Assembly (NCBI GenBank): GCA_026686845.1
Contig: JAIVEN010000022.1
Location: 23,906,001 to 23,970,000, forward strand
DNA: 64,000 nt
DNA from: Adenanthera pavonina
Taxonomy: Eukaryota > Streptophyta > Magnoliopsida > Fabales > Fabaceae
Direction: 5' to 3'
The position numbers were made by a program, and so were the translations under genes. Position 1 is the stretch's first letter; each line of letters begins with the position of its first letter. The notes beneath the pieces were generated by a model. The model did no database searches, had not been told where the DNA came from, and saw nothing but the letters and a program-made list of their open reading frames with translations. Positions 47,404-58,690 of this stretch are shown here, piece after piece.

Positions 47404-49250
47404 CACTAAGATAGAAATAGTTTTTCTTGGCATATAAACGTTGATAATTATACACGTAAATACTAAAAAAAAGAGATAGAAATGTGGGCGAGTTTTCCTT
47501 TGCAATTATTAAAAGAAATGTAAAGAAAAGTTAATTTTTTCTTTTGCAATTATTTAAATAATCCTAAAGAAAAGTTTGAGGAAAAAAATTTTTTCTTTAC
47601 AATTATTTAAACAATCATAAAAAAAAATTATTTTAAGAAAAAACATAAACCACGGATAAGTAAATATATCCGTCGATAAAAAGAAATTCAAGTGTCCCAA
47701 TTAATTCCCAGTATTCCCGCTCTCTACCCAAAAGCACACTCCTCCCACTTTTTCTGTTCGACCTTTGCTTTGTCATTTTCTTTCTATCTCAATCAATTTC
47801 CTCTTGATCTCATCTCTTCTCTCTTCTCTCTTCTCTCCCCATCTCGATTTGGCAGCTCCTCTCATCCCTTTCTCTTCCCTCTCCATCTCCATCTCCATCA
47901 ACTTTCTCTCATCTCTTCTTGTTTTTCCCCTTCATGATTTGTTCCAGAAAGGTAGAAAGACTCAGTGGTCTCATTTGCCCAGCCAACACCCTTCGGTTCT
48001 TCTGCTTATGACAGTGCCTTCATCGTCAACTGAGAGGTGTTACAGTCCAAAAGATGACGAGGCAGCGACTTCGCTGTCTTTGGTGGTTTCATAAACCTGA
48101 TGCACCAAAGAACTACGATTGTGGAGGACTACTCGGTGTGGAGCAAGGAGTGTCGGAAGTGGTGCTGAGTATAGTGGCTATCAGAACTATACGCAGAAAA
48201 TGGAATTGTGAGTGCTCAAAAATACATGATACATTATCCTTAAAGTATTATTTATTCCTACTACTAGATTTGTTGTAGGAATCTAGTAAATCATCCTTAG
48301 AAATTATTCTAAACACTACCAACCAATGATACTTTTAGCAACTCGAAATATCTCACAATATAAAACAAAATAAAGAGAAAAGTTCTAGAAAGAAAATTGA
48401 ACGAGTTGTTGAAAATCTCTTGTCTGAACTCTTTTTTAAATAGATGGAAAACCAAACTAAAATTATCATGATTAAATCTAATTAAAGCTAGTTAATGAGT
48501 AGTTTTAAAAACGTTAGGGATTAATATGTAATTATGGACCCATTTTTTAACAAAAAAAAGATAAAATATGATTCATGTGAAAATCAAAATTGAAAAATTT
48601 ATAAAAAGAAAAAGATTTCAATGGTAAGTATTAAGTAATTTAAATATTTAATTAAATATCTAATATTTAAGTTCACATAACTTTTTCCTCCAAAGATACT
48701 TTGATATGTGTCAATTTTTCTCTCTTATATATACTTTAAGAGTCTCATTTTTATTTAATGAGGGACTTATGTTGTCAAAATAACTCTCTAATGGTGGATG
48801 TTTGTCAGAGATGGAAGAGAGGTTGAAAAGTGTGAGAAGGTCGGATCTGGAGCATGGATCAGCATCAGTGGACCATCATTTGTTACGATCTGGGCTTCCT
48901 ATTTGGCACTGATTGTATATTTTGATTTGCTTGTTTTCTATGCTTGCCATTTCGATGATTGCAAGTTAAAATGATTTTTTATAAAACTTTTTACAATGTA
49001 ATTTCTAAAATATTTATGTTTTATTGAATTTATAATGATTGTTCAGTTGAATCTGGTTAAGAAGTAATTGCTCAAATTTGGCTAATCTTTCAATCTTGTT
49101 TTAGTTAGTTTTTTCTTTTTCCTTTTTAATAAAAAAGGACCATTTCTTGACATGCAGTTCAATATAATAATTGCCAATGAAAATTATATTTTTTTAAAAA
49201 ATAATAAATTTTGTTTGCGATTAATAACCACAACCATAATCTTTTTAGTG
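47404..49250. mobile_element. Possible CACTA element carrying gene fragments
   Basis: The left candidate end reads CACTAAGATAGAAATAG; the right candidate end, inverted, reads CACTAAAAAGATTATGG. Just inside are repeated motifs CTTTGCAATTATT / CTTTTGCAATTATTT on the left (47500-47620) and TTTGCGATTAATAACC on the right, typical of CACTA subterminal repeats. The flanking trinucleotides do not match. Between them (47690-48220) is a C/T-rich stretch resembling a 5' leader, followed by GC-richer coding-like sequence ending at a GTGAGTG splice-donor-like site near 48208, and another coding-like patch at 48810-48900. The fragments carry stops and I recognise no family. Confidence 0.35.
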
Positions 49251-51574
49251 TTCAAATCTTTTCACCAAAAATAACAATTAAGAAAAATTATTTTTAACCT
49301 AGTGAGAATATCACATTTTGTAAGGAATCTGTTTTGTCTTCTTTCTATTGCTTCATACTTATTGACAAGCCCCTGTGTTTTATAAATAAAAAATAATAAA
49401 CATGAGAGAAGAAATAATAATAATAATAAAGGGTTTTACATTATTCTTCCAAAGAAAGCATTTCGTCTCTCTAGAAGCAAGAAGGTCAGTCTTGGATTCA
49501 TTTGCTATTACTCATTTACTTATTAAATGCTCTAAAGCAATTTCGTTTTTGGAAGCAAGCAGCGCAAGTTTTGCAGACATTATGAACGTAAATCATCAAA
49601 GAGAACAAAGAAAGAAATTGCAACGGAGGTAGTTAATCTCTCTGACGACCGAATAAAATTTCACACCTGTCTGTTCTCCAACGTTCTTTTCCCTTTGATG
49701 AGTCTGATTTGTGAGAGCTCACTGATATGGAAACTAACTATGGAGAAAATCTTGAAGATATGTTTACAACGGCTATTTTCTTCAACGGCCAAAATTTGGA
49801 GTGGTATAAAAAGATATTCAGCAAGAACATAGATACCGAGAAAAAAGGGCATAGTGAATGAAGGACAAAAGTTTGGGAGCGTTTCAACAGAAAATTATCT
49901 CCTCATAACATTTTTCTTTCAGCTCATTTTATTTGTCACTACACTTATTCTTCAGCATCATCTTACTATTGAGAGTTTCAAAATGAGCATTCTTGTAGTC
50001 CCTTCTGTATAAGGGTATTCTAGATCAGATTGTGAAAATATTCTTGGTGAGGAAAATAAGTTCAGGGTGAACTGAGTAAAATCCCATTGATTATATAAGT
50101 TCTAGGCGAGATTAAAAAAAATTTTAAAATTGTTGGTGAGTTTGACAACCACCTAAGTAAGTTTTAAATGATTTTGAAAATACCTAGTGGTGAATTTGAA
50201 AATCATATTTGTAATTATTTGATTTATAGGGAGAAAAATTTATCAAGATTCAAGGGGATTGGATGTAGGCTAAGGGAGACTGAATTATGATAATTTGTTG
50301 ATGTGATCTTTCTTATCATTTCTCTTATAGTTTAATTTTCAATTCTTTTATTATTAGCCTTGATGTAGCATCCTTATTTTGATTGCTTGGTAATTAATTT
50401 GCTAAATGAGTTAAATTAATAATTAATTTTCACAGCCTTTTAAATTTTGGAATTAGTTATATTTATATCTTAAAAATTGTACAAATACCTATTTACCCCT
50501 TTAACATTTGTATCTTACTCCGTCTCATCTATGAGTTGTTATTTTGATAATTTATTTGATTCTATTTATAAAGTGTTGTGTTATTTTTTTCATTTAAATT
50601 TCTTTATTTATCTTTCCTTTAATAACTTTTTTTATCTCGTAAACTATTTCAGTTTTTAATCAATAGGAGTAAGATTGGAAGTTTATAATAATTTTTTATA
50701 AATTTAACAGTAAAATTATGTCTCGTTAATAACTGTGCAATAAATAATAACATCTTATAAATGAGACCAGAAGAAGTATTTTGCATTTTTTTTAAGACCA
50801 AGGATATTTTTGTCTTTTTTAACAAAATCTTTTTTTATACGTATGATCAGGACAACATACTTAGAGAACACAACTATATTCTAACTATTTCAAATGGTTA
50901 GTGGTGTCTTTCTTGCATTCTATAATTATGAATATGATTATTTATGTTTAAACTTGGTCAAATATTAAGTTTTAAAGACTTGTTGATTGCATTAGTACAT
51001 GCTGTCTCCATTTATAATAATAAATAATTTGATATCCCATTCTTAATTTAACGTTCCTAAAACATTGGAGAGTATTTCTGCATATGTCACGTGGTCTGCC
51101 ATGTGATTTATATAATGTGGTTCATTCTTAAAAACTTTGTATGATATGACACCAACATCTAAAGCCCCTTTGATTTTCCGTTTTGTAAAATTAAATTAAG
51201 ATAAATGAAGTTTGTAAAAATGAAGTTGAGATAAATTAAGTTTGTTTGAAGTTATGTTTGGATATTCTTTTTATAAAAGTAAATTTGACAAAAAATCTGT
51301 TTGGATTATAGGGGTTAAACGTACTTTTAGATGTATAATATAGAATAAATTTATTTCTCTTTTTCAAAACCCACGTTTTGTTAAAGGAAAAGTAATTTTT
51401 TTCCTTCTTTTTCAAAACTACAGTTTAACTCACTTTTTATTTTTTAAAAAGTCAATTTATGTTTCATCTGTGTGACTAAGCACATCTTTTAAAAAATTAT
51501 AATTAAAAATCATGGTTATGTTAAAAAAAAAAAAAAAGGAACCAACCATGCACTAATTAGTATAATTAGTATGC
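49251..51574. other. AT-rich intergenic DNA with one unrecognised coding-like patch
   Basis: No confirmed gene. The patch 49440-49860 is less AT-rich; its plus-strand frame at 49402-49632 (76 codons) is rich in Ser, Lys and Arg but has no recognised domain and no clear splice partners. The rest is AT-rich and featureless. Confidence 0.4.
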
Positions 51575-51587
51575 ACATATATATAGA
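51575..51587 (+). promoter_or_regulatory. Probable TATA box of the At4g14100-like gene
   Basis: The string CACATATATATAGAA lies about 70-80 bp upstream of the start codon at 51657, a suitable distance for a TATA box with a short 5' leader. It is the only such string in the immediate upstream region. Confidence 0.5.
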
Positions 51588-51656
51588 ATTTGATTTTCCC
51601 GTCGGCACTTCTCGCGTTCTCGGGTAAGGTGAGGACACCCTTGTGGCTAAACGACG

Positions 51657-52435
51657 ATGGCTCTGACGCTTACCGTCGTCTTTCTCTTCTTGCCCTTGTC
51701 CATTGCCTCCATTCTATTGCCGATTCTATCCTCCACGACGGCGACGCCTACTCCGACCCCTTGGCCTCACCAATTTCACTCAATTTTATTCATGAACTAC
51801 AGTGGATCCCTCCAGAAGATCGATCTCTGGTACGACTGGTCCAACGGTCGCAACTTCAACATCATACAGGACCAGCTTAGTGATAAGATTATCTACGACC
51901 TTGAATGGAACAACGGCACCTCCTTCTTCTACACTTTGGACTCCTCCAAGGAGTGCAGAACTGCTCAGCTCGAGGTCGGCATTCTTCGCCCCAATTGGTT
52001 GGATGGAGCTAACTATTTGGGTCAGCGAACTGTCGATGGCTTCCTGTGCAATGTTTGGGAGAAAGTTGACTTTATTTGGTACTATGAAGATGTTGTTTCC
52101 AAGAGGCCTGTTCATTGGGTCTTCTACACTGGTATGTCCTCTATTTCTGGTCCTTTTATGATTCATTAATCTCAATTTTAGAATTGTCATTTGTTTCAGA
52201 ATTAGGAAAAGGAAGAGGAATATGGTAATACAAAATTAGGGATAAAGCAGTTTGCTTAATGTTTACAGGTAGGCAGGCGCATGTGATGACATTTGAAGTA
52301 GGAGCAGCACTGGAGGATGCTAAGTGGCAAGCTCCTGTCTACTGCTTTGATAAGAAGAATGAATCTCTTGACGATGCTCTCATTCCCGGGGCTTCTCTTC
52401 TAAGGAGTAAGGAGCACGCACTTGTAGTTGATTAA
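51657..52435 (+). CDS. At4g14100-like protein (annotated as putative glycosyl-group transferase)
   Basis: Exon 1 is 51657-52131, the intron 52132-52268 (137 bp, GT-AG, phase 1) and exon 2 52269-52435, giving 213 residues. The N-terminus MALTLTVVFLFLPLSIASIL is a hydrophobic signal peptide, so the protein should enter the secretory pathway. The mature part has the plant-specific family blocks: FHSILFMNYSGSLQKIDLWY, YDWSNGRNFNIIQ, LDSSKECR, GFLCNVWEKVDFIWYYED, and across the splice site RPVHWVFYTG then RQAHVMTFEVGA, closing with APVYCFDKKNES. I recognise this as the At4g14100/At3g23760 family, often labelled as transferring glycosyl groups; that activity is an annotation legacy and not something visible in the sequence. 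Length and blocks are complete, so the gene looks intact. The downstream neighbour is an unrecognised minus-strand exon. Confidence 0.85.
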
Positions 52436-52743
52436 CTTGATAAACAATCTTCATTTTGTTCAGTCTTTAATGTTTCTGTTTATGTTCTGTCTTTGGTGTC
52501 TGATTGTTTGTGTTTTAATAACTTATGTTTCCAAATTTACTTATACATTAATGCTTCATTGAGCTTTTAAAAATTAAAAATCAACAAAGAGTATTCATGT
52601 AAAGGGTAAATCTGGAAAAACATCGTTAATGCTTTTCAATAAACTTTTAAAACACCTTATATAAAGGACCAAAACTTGCTTCAAATCCCATGAAATTGCC
52701 AACTTGTGCCAATTGATATTTCTTGATCAAACCTCCACTTCTA

Positions 52744-53025
52744 TCATAGTTCTAATGTTAGGTCCTCAAGAGTGTAATCAATTTGACGAGGCTGATTAGA
52801 AGAACCCAACTTCAGGTATAGTAAGTTATCCCACCCACTTACGGGTTTTGCAGCTTCTCTCTCTGGTGAATGGGATTGCCATTTCTTTAATAGTATCCCA
52901 TTTGACAATAAATTTGGATTGTTTGCTGCTATATTCCATGATGTCTCTCTGCTGCGCTCACAAAACTGAAAAAGTCAAGCAAAATCTTATATGAAAAAAA
53001 AAATACTAAAAGGAGAGTCCCTACC
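52744..53025 (-). CDS. Unrecognised gene end: terminal exon(s) on the minus strand
   Basis: From a CAG acceptor at 52966-52968, the minus strand is open for 73 codons (52965 down to the TGA at 52744-52746): FCERSRETSWNIAANN, then LLKKWQSHSPEREAAKP and GWDNLLYLKLGSS, ending EDLTLEL. Composition is much more protein-like than surrounding frames. An upstream exon candidate ends GAG at 53025 before GTAGGG, and joins in frame (SLMSLYCSVMEPE before FCERS). The implied intron is only 59 bp, near the lower limit for plants. I do not recognise the protein. It may be the tail of a real gene or a gene fragment; further upstream exons are not evident. Confidence 0.35.
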
Positions 53026-54858
53026 TCGGGCTCCATTACTGAGCAATAGAGGGACATTAGAGAAGAGAACAACAGAGATTCCAGGCTTCTTGATAATGTT
53101 AGGTATCCGTGACCACCTTGAGATTTTAAGATGAATGAAATTGGACAAATGTTGTATTAATTTGTGACTATATGTTCTATTTTGTCCTAAAATGTTCTTT
53201 CCTCTCTTCCCAAGTACTGTACAAGTTAGCCCCTGGAAGTTCTAAATTATATGCATGTTAGACTATTAGTCTACCCGTCATTTGCCAACAGTAAAACTTT
53301 GTAATGCACATTTAGTGCCCTGTTAGCATGCCAAAATCTCTTATTCCTGAATAACTTTAGTTTGTTGGCCAAATAAAAAGTATCAATTGGTGAGAATCCT
53401 GTAAGTAAAGTCAAGGCAGCGATCAGTGGAGGGTCCTTTTGGCCAGAACACTCATCATCTCTGCACCAACATGGACGCAAAGCGACACTAAAATTGAGAC
53501 GCAGTGGTTTTTTCCCTCCACGCAATATTGAAGTAAACAATTGAGGAAAAACAGATATTTGTGATATAGCACAATTAACGTGTCATGTCAGCGTCCTCAA
53601 TAAATTTTAATGTTAGTAGATGATCAAAGGGACTAATGTATATAGGGTTAACTTGTAGGGATTAATTTGTATTGGACAAATATTTTACTAAAGAGAGAAA
53701 ACAGATAGTTATTGGATAGTCCATGGATATCGTGATTCAGAAAGTTGCTTGAAAGGGACATTTGTTTAACAAGCAAAGACTCCCTGCTTAAGTGTGCTTT
53801 TTCTTCGGTTATGCCAAATGGCGTTAAAGTGAACAAATATAATTAGAAGATACTGTTCCAAAGCACAGTGCGGTGTCCATTTAGCCTAATTTATGAAAAG
53901 CTTGCCAATTAAAGCATCTTTTTCTTGCCACGTACATTTGCAGCCCCAGAAGCAGCGAACAGAATCTTACCACTATGTTTGGGATTATACTATACTGTGA
54001 TCAGGCCACTTGGTTAGTGACAATGAAAATAAATGAGTTTCCATGGATATGAGAAAGTGAGTTCTCTCACTTCAATCTTATATCAATAAATAAGTGCAAA
54101 ATAAATTATCTGACTTTTTACAGTTGCGAGGTGTCGAATGTCTAATGGCAAAATGGCTTGTATTTGTTGATGTGAAAAGCTGATCACAGACAATTTTGTA
54201 CTTTGGCTCGCACATGGCAGCTTCCATCTCTTTAATTTATTGCTATCTAATTCAATTTGTTGAAAGTTTTATATTCCATTGAATGGATTTCATTAGATAC
54301 AAAAGATAAGGTTTTCTATTTTAGTAAAGCTATGAGGGTTATGGTTTTTTGTATGTTTATCCATCCTGAGCGACCCAACTAGGAATAGATTATGCTCGTC
54401 GGGTGAACTCTACTTTTCTCTTCTCAGTGGGAATATTTTAAGTTTGACGGCAGCGTGATAAGAGTGTTAATACTCAATCGTTGGACTGTTCCTTGATAAC
54501 AACTTAGTGGCTGTAAGACTTATTTTAGAAAAGTGAAAATAAAGTTTAAGGAGCAAAAGGTGGGGAATTGGGGACACACAGAAAGCGAGAGAAAAGGAAG
54601 GGAATTAAGCATTTGATAAAAAGTAAAGCTCTATGTTTAACATTTTTTAAGTACGCATCTATTTACAAAAGTTTCTACGGTCACAAGAACCATCAGTAGT
54701 CTGATATTTCCCCTTGTTGTAACATGTTTCCTACCATTACAACATTTATAAGGCAGCATGTAAAGTGGAAATAAGATGACATGGTTTGGTATTTATATGC
54801 AGATTTCATTGATGAATGATTAGGAACCTCGTACGAGGAAATGATTAGGAACCTCCTA
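53026..54858. other. Intergenic region between the unrecognised exon and the MYB gene
   Basis: No gene is supported. The minus frames at 53271-53540 and 53648-53836 have no family resemblance. The right part includes the probable 3' UTR of the MYB gene. Confidence 0.45.
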
Positions 54859-55950
54859 CTAGGTGAATTTTAACGCCCAGATGTCCTGCATGCTAATGCC
54901 CCTCTCCTCCATTCCTAGAGTCTGCAGTGCATTAGAATCAATCTCATTGAACCAATTAAAACCATAATCACGAACACCAAAGTCCTGAGAGTCTAACAAC
55001 GAAGCACTACCGTTCTCCCAAGGTGACAGGGCCATGTCATAATTGTCATTCTGTGAATCAGGTATACTGTCCCATAATGCATCCAATAGTAAAGTTTCGT
55101 CCAGGCACAAGTTGTTCAAGAGAGGGTCATCACTACGATTGCTGTCTTGCAAAAGTGGTTCATCCCCACACAAATTTTCTGTCGGCGATAACATCAGATT
55201 CTCCTTTGAGTTGAGAAGCTTAATCTGACTATGGTCAGTATCAGATTGTGAAAATTGCTCTGCAAGGGATGAATTATCCTGGGAAGTAGCTTCTTTGTTG
55301 AGAGGCTCATGAGTGACAGGATCAATACCCATCTTGAGCAGCTTTTTCTTGATGTGGGTGTTCCAATGGTTTTTGATCTCATTGTCTGTTCTTCCAGGTA
55401 ATTTCGCAGCTATCATAGACCACCTGACACAGAGCAACCCATAAGCTTTATACTGATATGAGATTAAACATGTGGATTGCCATTAAATAACTGAATTAGT
55501 ACCTATTCTGTGCTCCAATTTAGCATCTCTACATGACAACTTTAATAATGCAGCCCAAATAATGACCCTTTTAAGGAATCAAATTATATATGAAAGTGAT
55601 CATTAATCTAAATTTGGTGGGCATAGCATGCATGTCTAAACTTATCACCATTTACAGGTCAGAAAGTAAAGAAGCAAAGAACCTAACCTGTTCCCAAGGC
55701 GAGAATGGAGATCGATGACGAGCTTCTCTTCTGCTTCAGTGAGGAGGCCTCTCTTCAAGTCAGGACGAAGATAGTTAGTCCAACGAAGCCTACAGCTTTT
55801 GCCACAACGCCTAAGGCCAGCCAGCTTGGGAACGGCTCGCCAGCAACAGTGACCATTGGTGAGAATGAAGTTGATGAGCTTCTTGTCTTCTTCAGCAGTC
55901 CATGGTCCTTTCTTCACTTCAAGTTTGTCACAGCAAGGTTGCCTCCCCAT
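54859..55950 (-). CDS. R2R3-MYB transcription factor, MYB20/MYB43 type
   Basis: Nuclear DNA-binding regulator. Exon 1 runs 55950 to 55688, the intron 55687-55424 (264 bp, GT-AG) and exon 2 55423 to 54859, giving 275 residues. The start MGRQPCCDKL is the canonical R2R3-MYB beginning; an upstream in-frame ATG at 55965 adds five residues and is less likely. R2 holds GPWTAEEDKKLINFI with the conserved tryptophans and RRCGKSCRLRWTNYL; R3 holds LLTEAEEKLVIDLH, then across the splice NRWSMIAAKLPGRTDNEIKN. The intron splits the arginine of LGNR-W, the conserved second MYB intron; the first common intron is absent. After the repeats comes KKKLLKMGIDPVTHEPL, typical of the MYB20/MYB43 clade (subgroup 8), and the acidic C-terminus contains QDFGVRDYGF, like the end of MYB20. 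Relatives in Arabidopsis promote lignin and phenylalanine supply in secondary walls. The gene appears intact. Confidence 0.9.
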
Positions 55951-55996
55951 ATTACCCAATCTCACACTACGCTAGCTGCTAATCTGACACAAAACC

Positions 55997-56011
55997 TATA
56001 TATATATATAA
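55997..56011 (-). promoter_or_regulatory. Probable TATA box of the MYB gene
   Basis: On the minus strand CTTATATATATATAGG lies about 48-60 bp before the start codon at 55950. Position and sequence fit a TATA box, implying a short leader. A (TA)n repeat could also occur here by chance. Confidence 0.4.
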
Positions 56012-57820
56012 GCCAAGCCTTCTCACCCCTTCCTGCCTATTTATTATATTATATCAAAATATATAAATATGAATATTGTGAAAGATATGTGGGAACTAAA
56101 ATGGGGTGTTCTGGAGTTTCGTTGATCCAACGGCAGAGCCACATGTAACATGTCTGAAAGGGAGAAAAATGAAAAAAGATCATTTTTTTCTCATAAGTAC
56201 ACTGGGTTAAATGCAATCTGACTCAACCATTTCGTCATCACCACGTTAATAAGGGTAGATTATGATAGGGTATGGGCGATTACTAGAAATAATGGTGTGG
56301 ATGAATGATATAACCGTTGGATGCCTTAAAATCAATGTATTAAAAACCATATTAGACAAGTCCGTTAGATAAGTTGGACCGAAAATTGATGTTAGGTCTA
56401 GTTTGGAAAAAGAGTTGGATCAGAAGAGAAGAGTTGAGAACTAGTGAGAATCAGTTAAAAATTGGTAAAATCAGGCTTGAATAAGTGAAAACCGGTTGAA
56501 AACCAATCATAATTTTTTTAATGTTTTTAAAGTTTTAAAAATAAAATATGATTATTTTTAGTATTAAATAGTATTATTTTTTGTATAAATTTTTGTCTAC
56601 ATTATAATATTGTGTAAACATTATTATGATACATAATTATCAACAACAATAAATTTACTTAATAAATATTATAAAAATAGAATATTATTTTACTTTTTTG
56701 AGTTCAAAAAATAATTATGAATGAATATTAACTTATTTAAATTTAAATATTAAGTTATGAAACTTATTAATAATATTTTTAATAATATATGGCATATAAA
56801 ATTAAATAATTATTAATTTTATCACTATTAATTTTATTATAATTTAATCATAATTGAACTATTAAATTTTGAAGTAATATCTTAATTAATTCAATAACTA
56901 GTTCGGATTTTAATATCTTATGTGAAACTATCCATGCTTAATGTAACTGAAGAGAGAAGACATAACTCTTGACACAAATCGTACGTGAGGGATAGGATTG
57001 ACTTGACTGATATTTGTTATACAGCTATGTTCATAGTCATAGCAACAAAGATACGATGGCACATCGTAAGTTCATAATGGAAGTTTGATGAAAATTTCCA
57101 TTTGGAATATTAATACTTAGAATTCGTAAATAGTGTAACTGATTTTTTTAGACTCTATGTAGTGCAAGAAAACCTGCCTAATTTGTCTAGTAATTTTCAA
57201 CGGGCCCATGTTTTCTTCATCTTGATATGCTCCTCTTACGATTGTATAATTTCAAAACTTAAACAATCCACATAAATAACAAATTAAATAAACATGATAT
57301 AAATGCATTATTGGCTTGACTTATTCACATATTGTACCAACTGAACGAATGGTCCTTGAAGTAACAGATATCTCCAGGAATTGAAAGTTATGCTGCAGAT
57401 AACAATAAATGAAATGGATCAAAATTTTACGTAGCTAGACAACAAATTAACTTCAGGCTTCTCAAGTCTTTCCTTTCTTCTGAAATATTATTAGACACTA
57501 CAAAGAGCAATCAGAATCGTAATTAATATGCGTGCATGTCGGGATATCAATTAGACCGCAAATTTGGATTAGAATCTTCAACACGAATCAGTCATGGACT
57601 TGTTAATACTGACACGAACCATAATCAAGGGCCTGTATGGTCCACCAACTCTTCAATTAATCTAGCTGACTTCATTCTCTCATCAGCTTCTTGGTAACCA
57701 GTTAGTATAAAAGCACAGTTCCCAGTTTTAAAACTTTTTTTCTTTTTCCTTAAAAAAAGACAAAGAAGGGATAAGATTTCTATATAAAGTTTTTATTCTG
57801 TGTTCATTCAAAGATGTACA
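56012..57820. other. MYB upstream region and intergenic DNA
   Basis: No gene is seen. A stretch near 56400-56510 contains GGTTGAAAACC-like motifs resembling the hAT ends elsewhere in the window, but no target duplication was found. The remainder is AT-rich. Confidence 0.4.
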
Positions 57821-57824
57821 AAAA

Positions 57825-58002
57825 TTAGTATAATTGATAAGAATGCAACTCATATCTATAAGTGTGTGGGTTTAAATCTTATTACCAATGTGAAAATTTT
57901 ATTAATAAATAATCTATCAGCATTTTTGTAGGTATTTTTGAGTATTAAAACCTACCTTAATTTTAATGAACTCTTGAGACCCAACTTATTTAAACTTCTT
58001 TC
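57825..58002 (+). repeat. SINE-like repeat, copy 1
   Basis: Homologous to the segment at 58521-58690: both share a head with TTAGTA(T/A)-like then GATAAGAATGCAACTCAT / GTAAGGATGCGACTCAT, the block TTTAAATC(T/C)TA, TCTTATTAATGAGTAA-like sequence, GAGTATT, and CTTGAGACCCAAC / CTTAAGACCCAAC. The head is compatible with RNA polymerase III promoter boxes of a tRNA-derived SINE: TTAGTATAATTGATAAG as an A-box-like region and GGGTTTAAATCTT as a B-box-like region (consensus GGTTCGAATCC). The tail is A/T-rich. It is about 175 bp. No clear target duplication was found. Confidence 0.5.
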
Positions 58003-58520
58003 TACTTAAAAAAGAAGGACGAATGAATACTCAATGTTTCTTAATGTTTCTTGATTATGATTGAAAGTGTATAAAGTTCTGAAAGTTAGAAAGTTAAACA
58101 TGTGGTTAACAAGAATACAGCCAAAACCTCCAATGCACGCAGTCGCCAGTGACAAGAAAAGAGAACAAGGCCAATATTACATTTTGGTGGGGAACGAGAA
58201 AAGGGCATGTAAGTCAAATTTTTGTATCAAACAGACCCTTCGTGATGTATACATTTTCATAGATGGATGATGCGAGACTAAAGTGTAACATGTTATTCCA
58301 TGGCACCAACACTTTGGGTTAAGGCTAGTTAACTCTCAAGCTTATCAATCAAATTCGCATAATTTTGTGCCTCACTCTATGGTCACCTGAAGCCAACATT
58401 TATTGGAGGATAATGATTAAGGAGGCTATCTTTCGTAAGGCTTAAAACTTAAATATAATTCCTAGTCCAAAAAAATAAAACTTGAATATAATTAGTGCAT
58501 AAATTTTTATATAAATGTTG

Positions 58521-58690
58521 GTTCTGTTAGTAAGGATGCGACTCATACTTTATAAAAAATATAGATTTAAATCCTACTGTTGATATAAAAATCTTATTAA
58601 TGAGTAATTTATAAATATATTTATGAGCATTCATTGAGTATTGAGTGCTTAAGACCCAACTCACATAAATTTTATTGTTATAAAAAAAAA
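58521..58690 (+). repeat. SINE-like repeat, copy 2
   Basis: Second copy of the repeat at 57825-58002, same orientation, about 0.7 kb away. B-box-like GATTTAAATCCTA lies at about 58563-58576 and the copy ends in a poly-A run (58682-58690), as SINEs do. The two copies differ substantially, suggesting separate old insertions and not a recent duplication. Confidence 0.5.

Noticed and set aside
47692..48094. Overlapping 81- and 109-codon plus-strand frames
   Set aside because: They run through a C/T-rich simple tract giving Ser/Leu/Pro-rich peptides typical of low-complexity DNA; the downstream part has stops in every frame, so no CDS is called.
55705..56148. 147-codon plus-strand frame over the MYB gene
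   Set aside because: It overlaps MYB exon 1 antisense and runs into its promoter; no family resemblance.
56400..56510. GGTTGAAAACC motifs upstream of the MYB gene considered as a hAT end
   Set aside because: No inverted partner or 8-bp duplication could be found.
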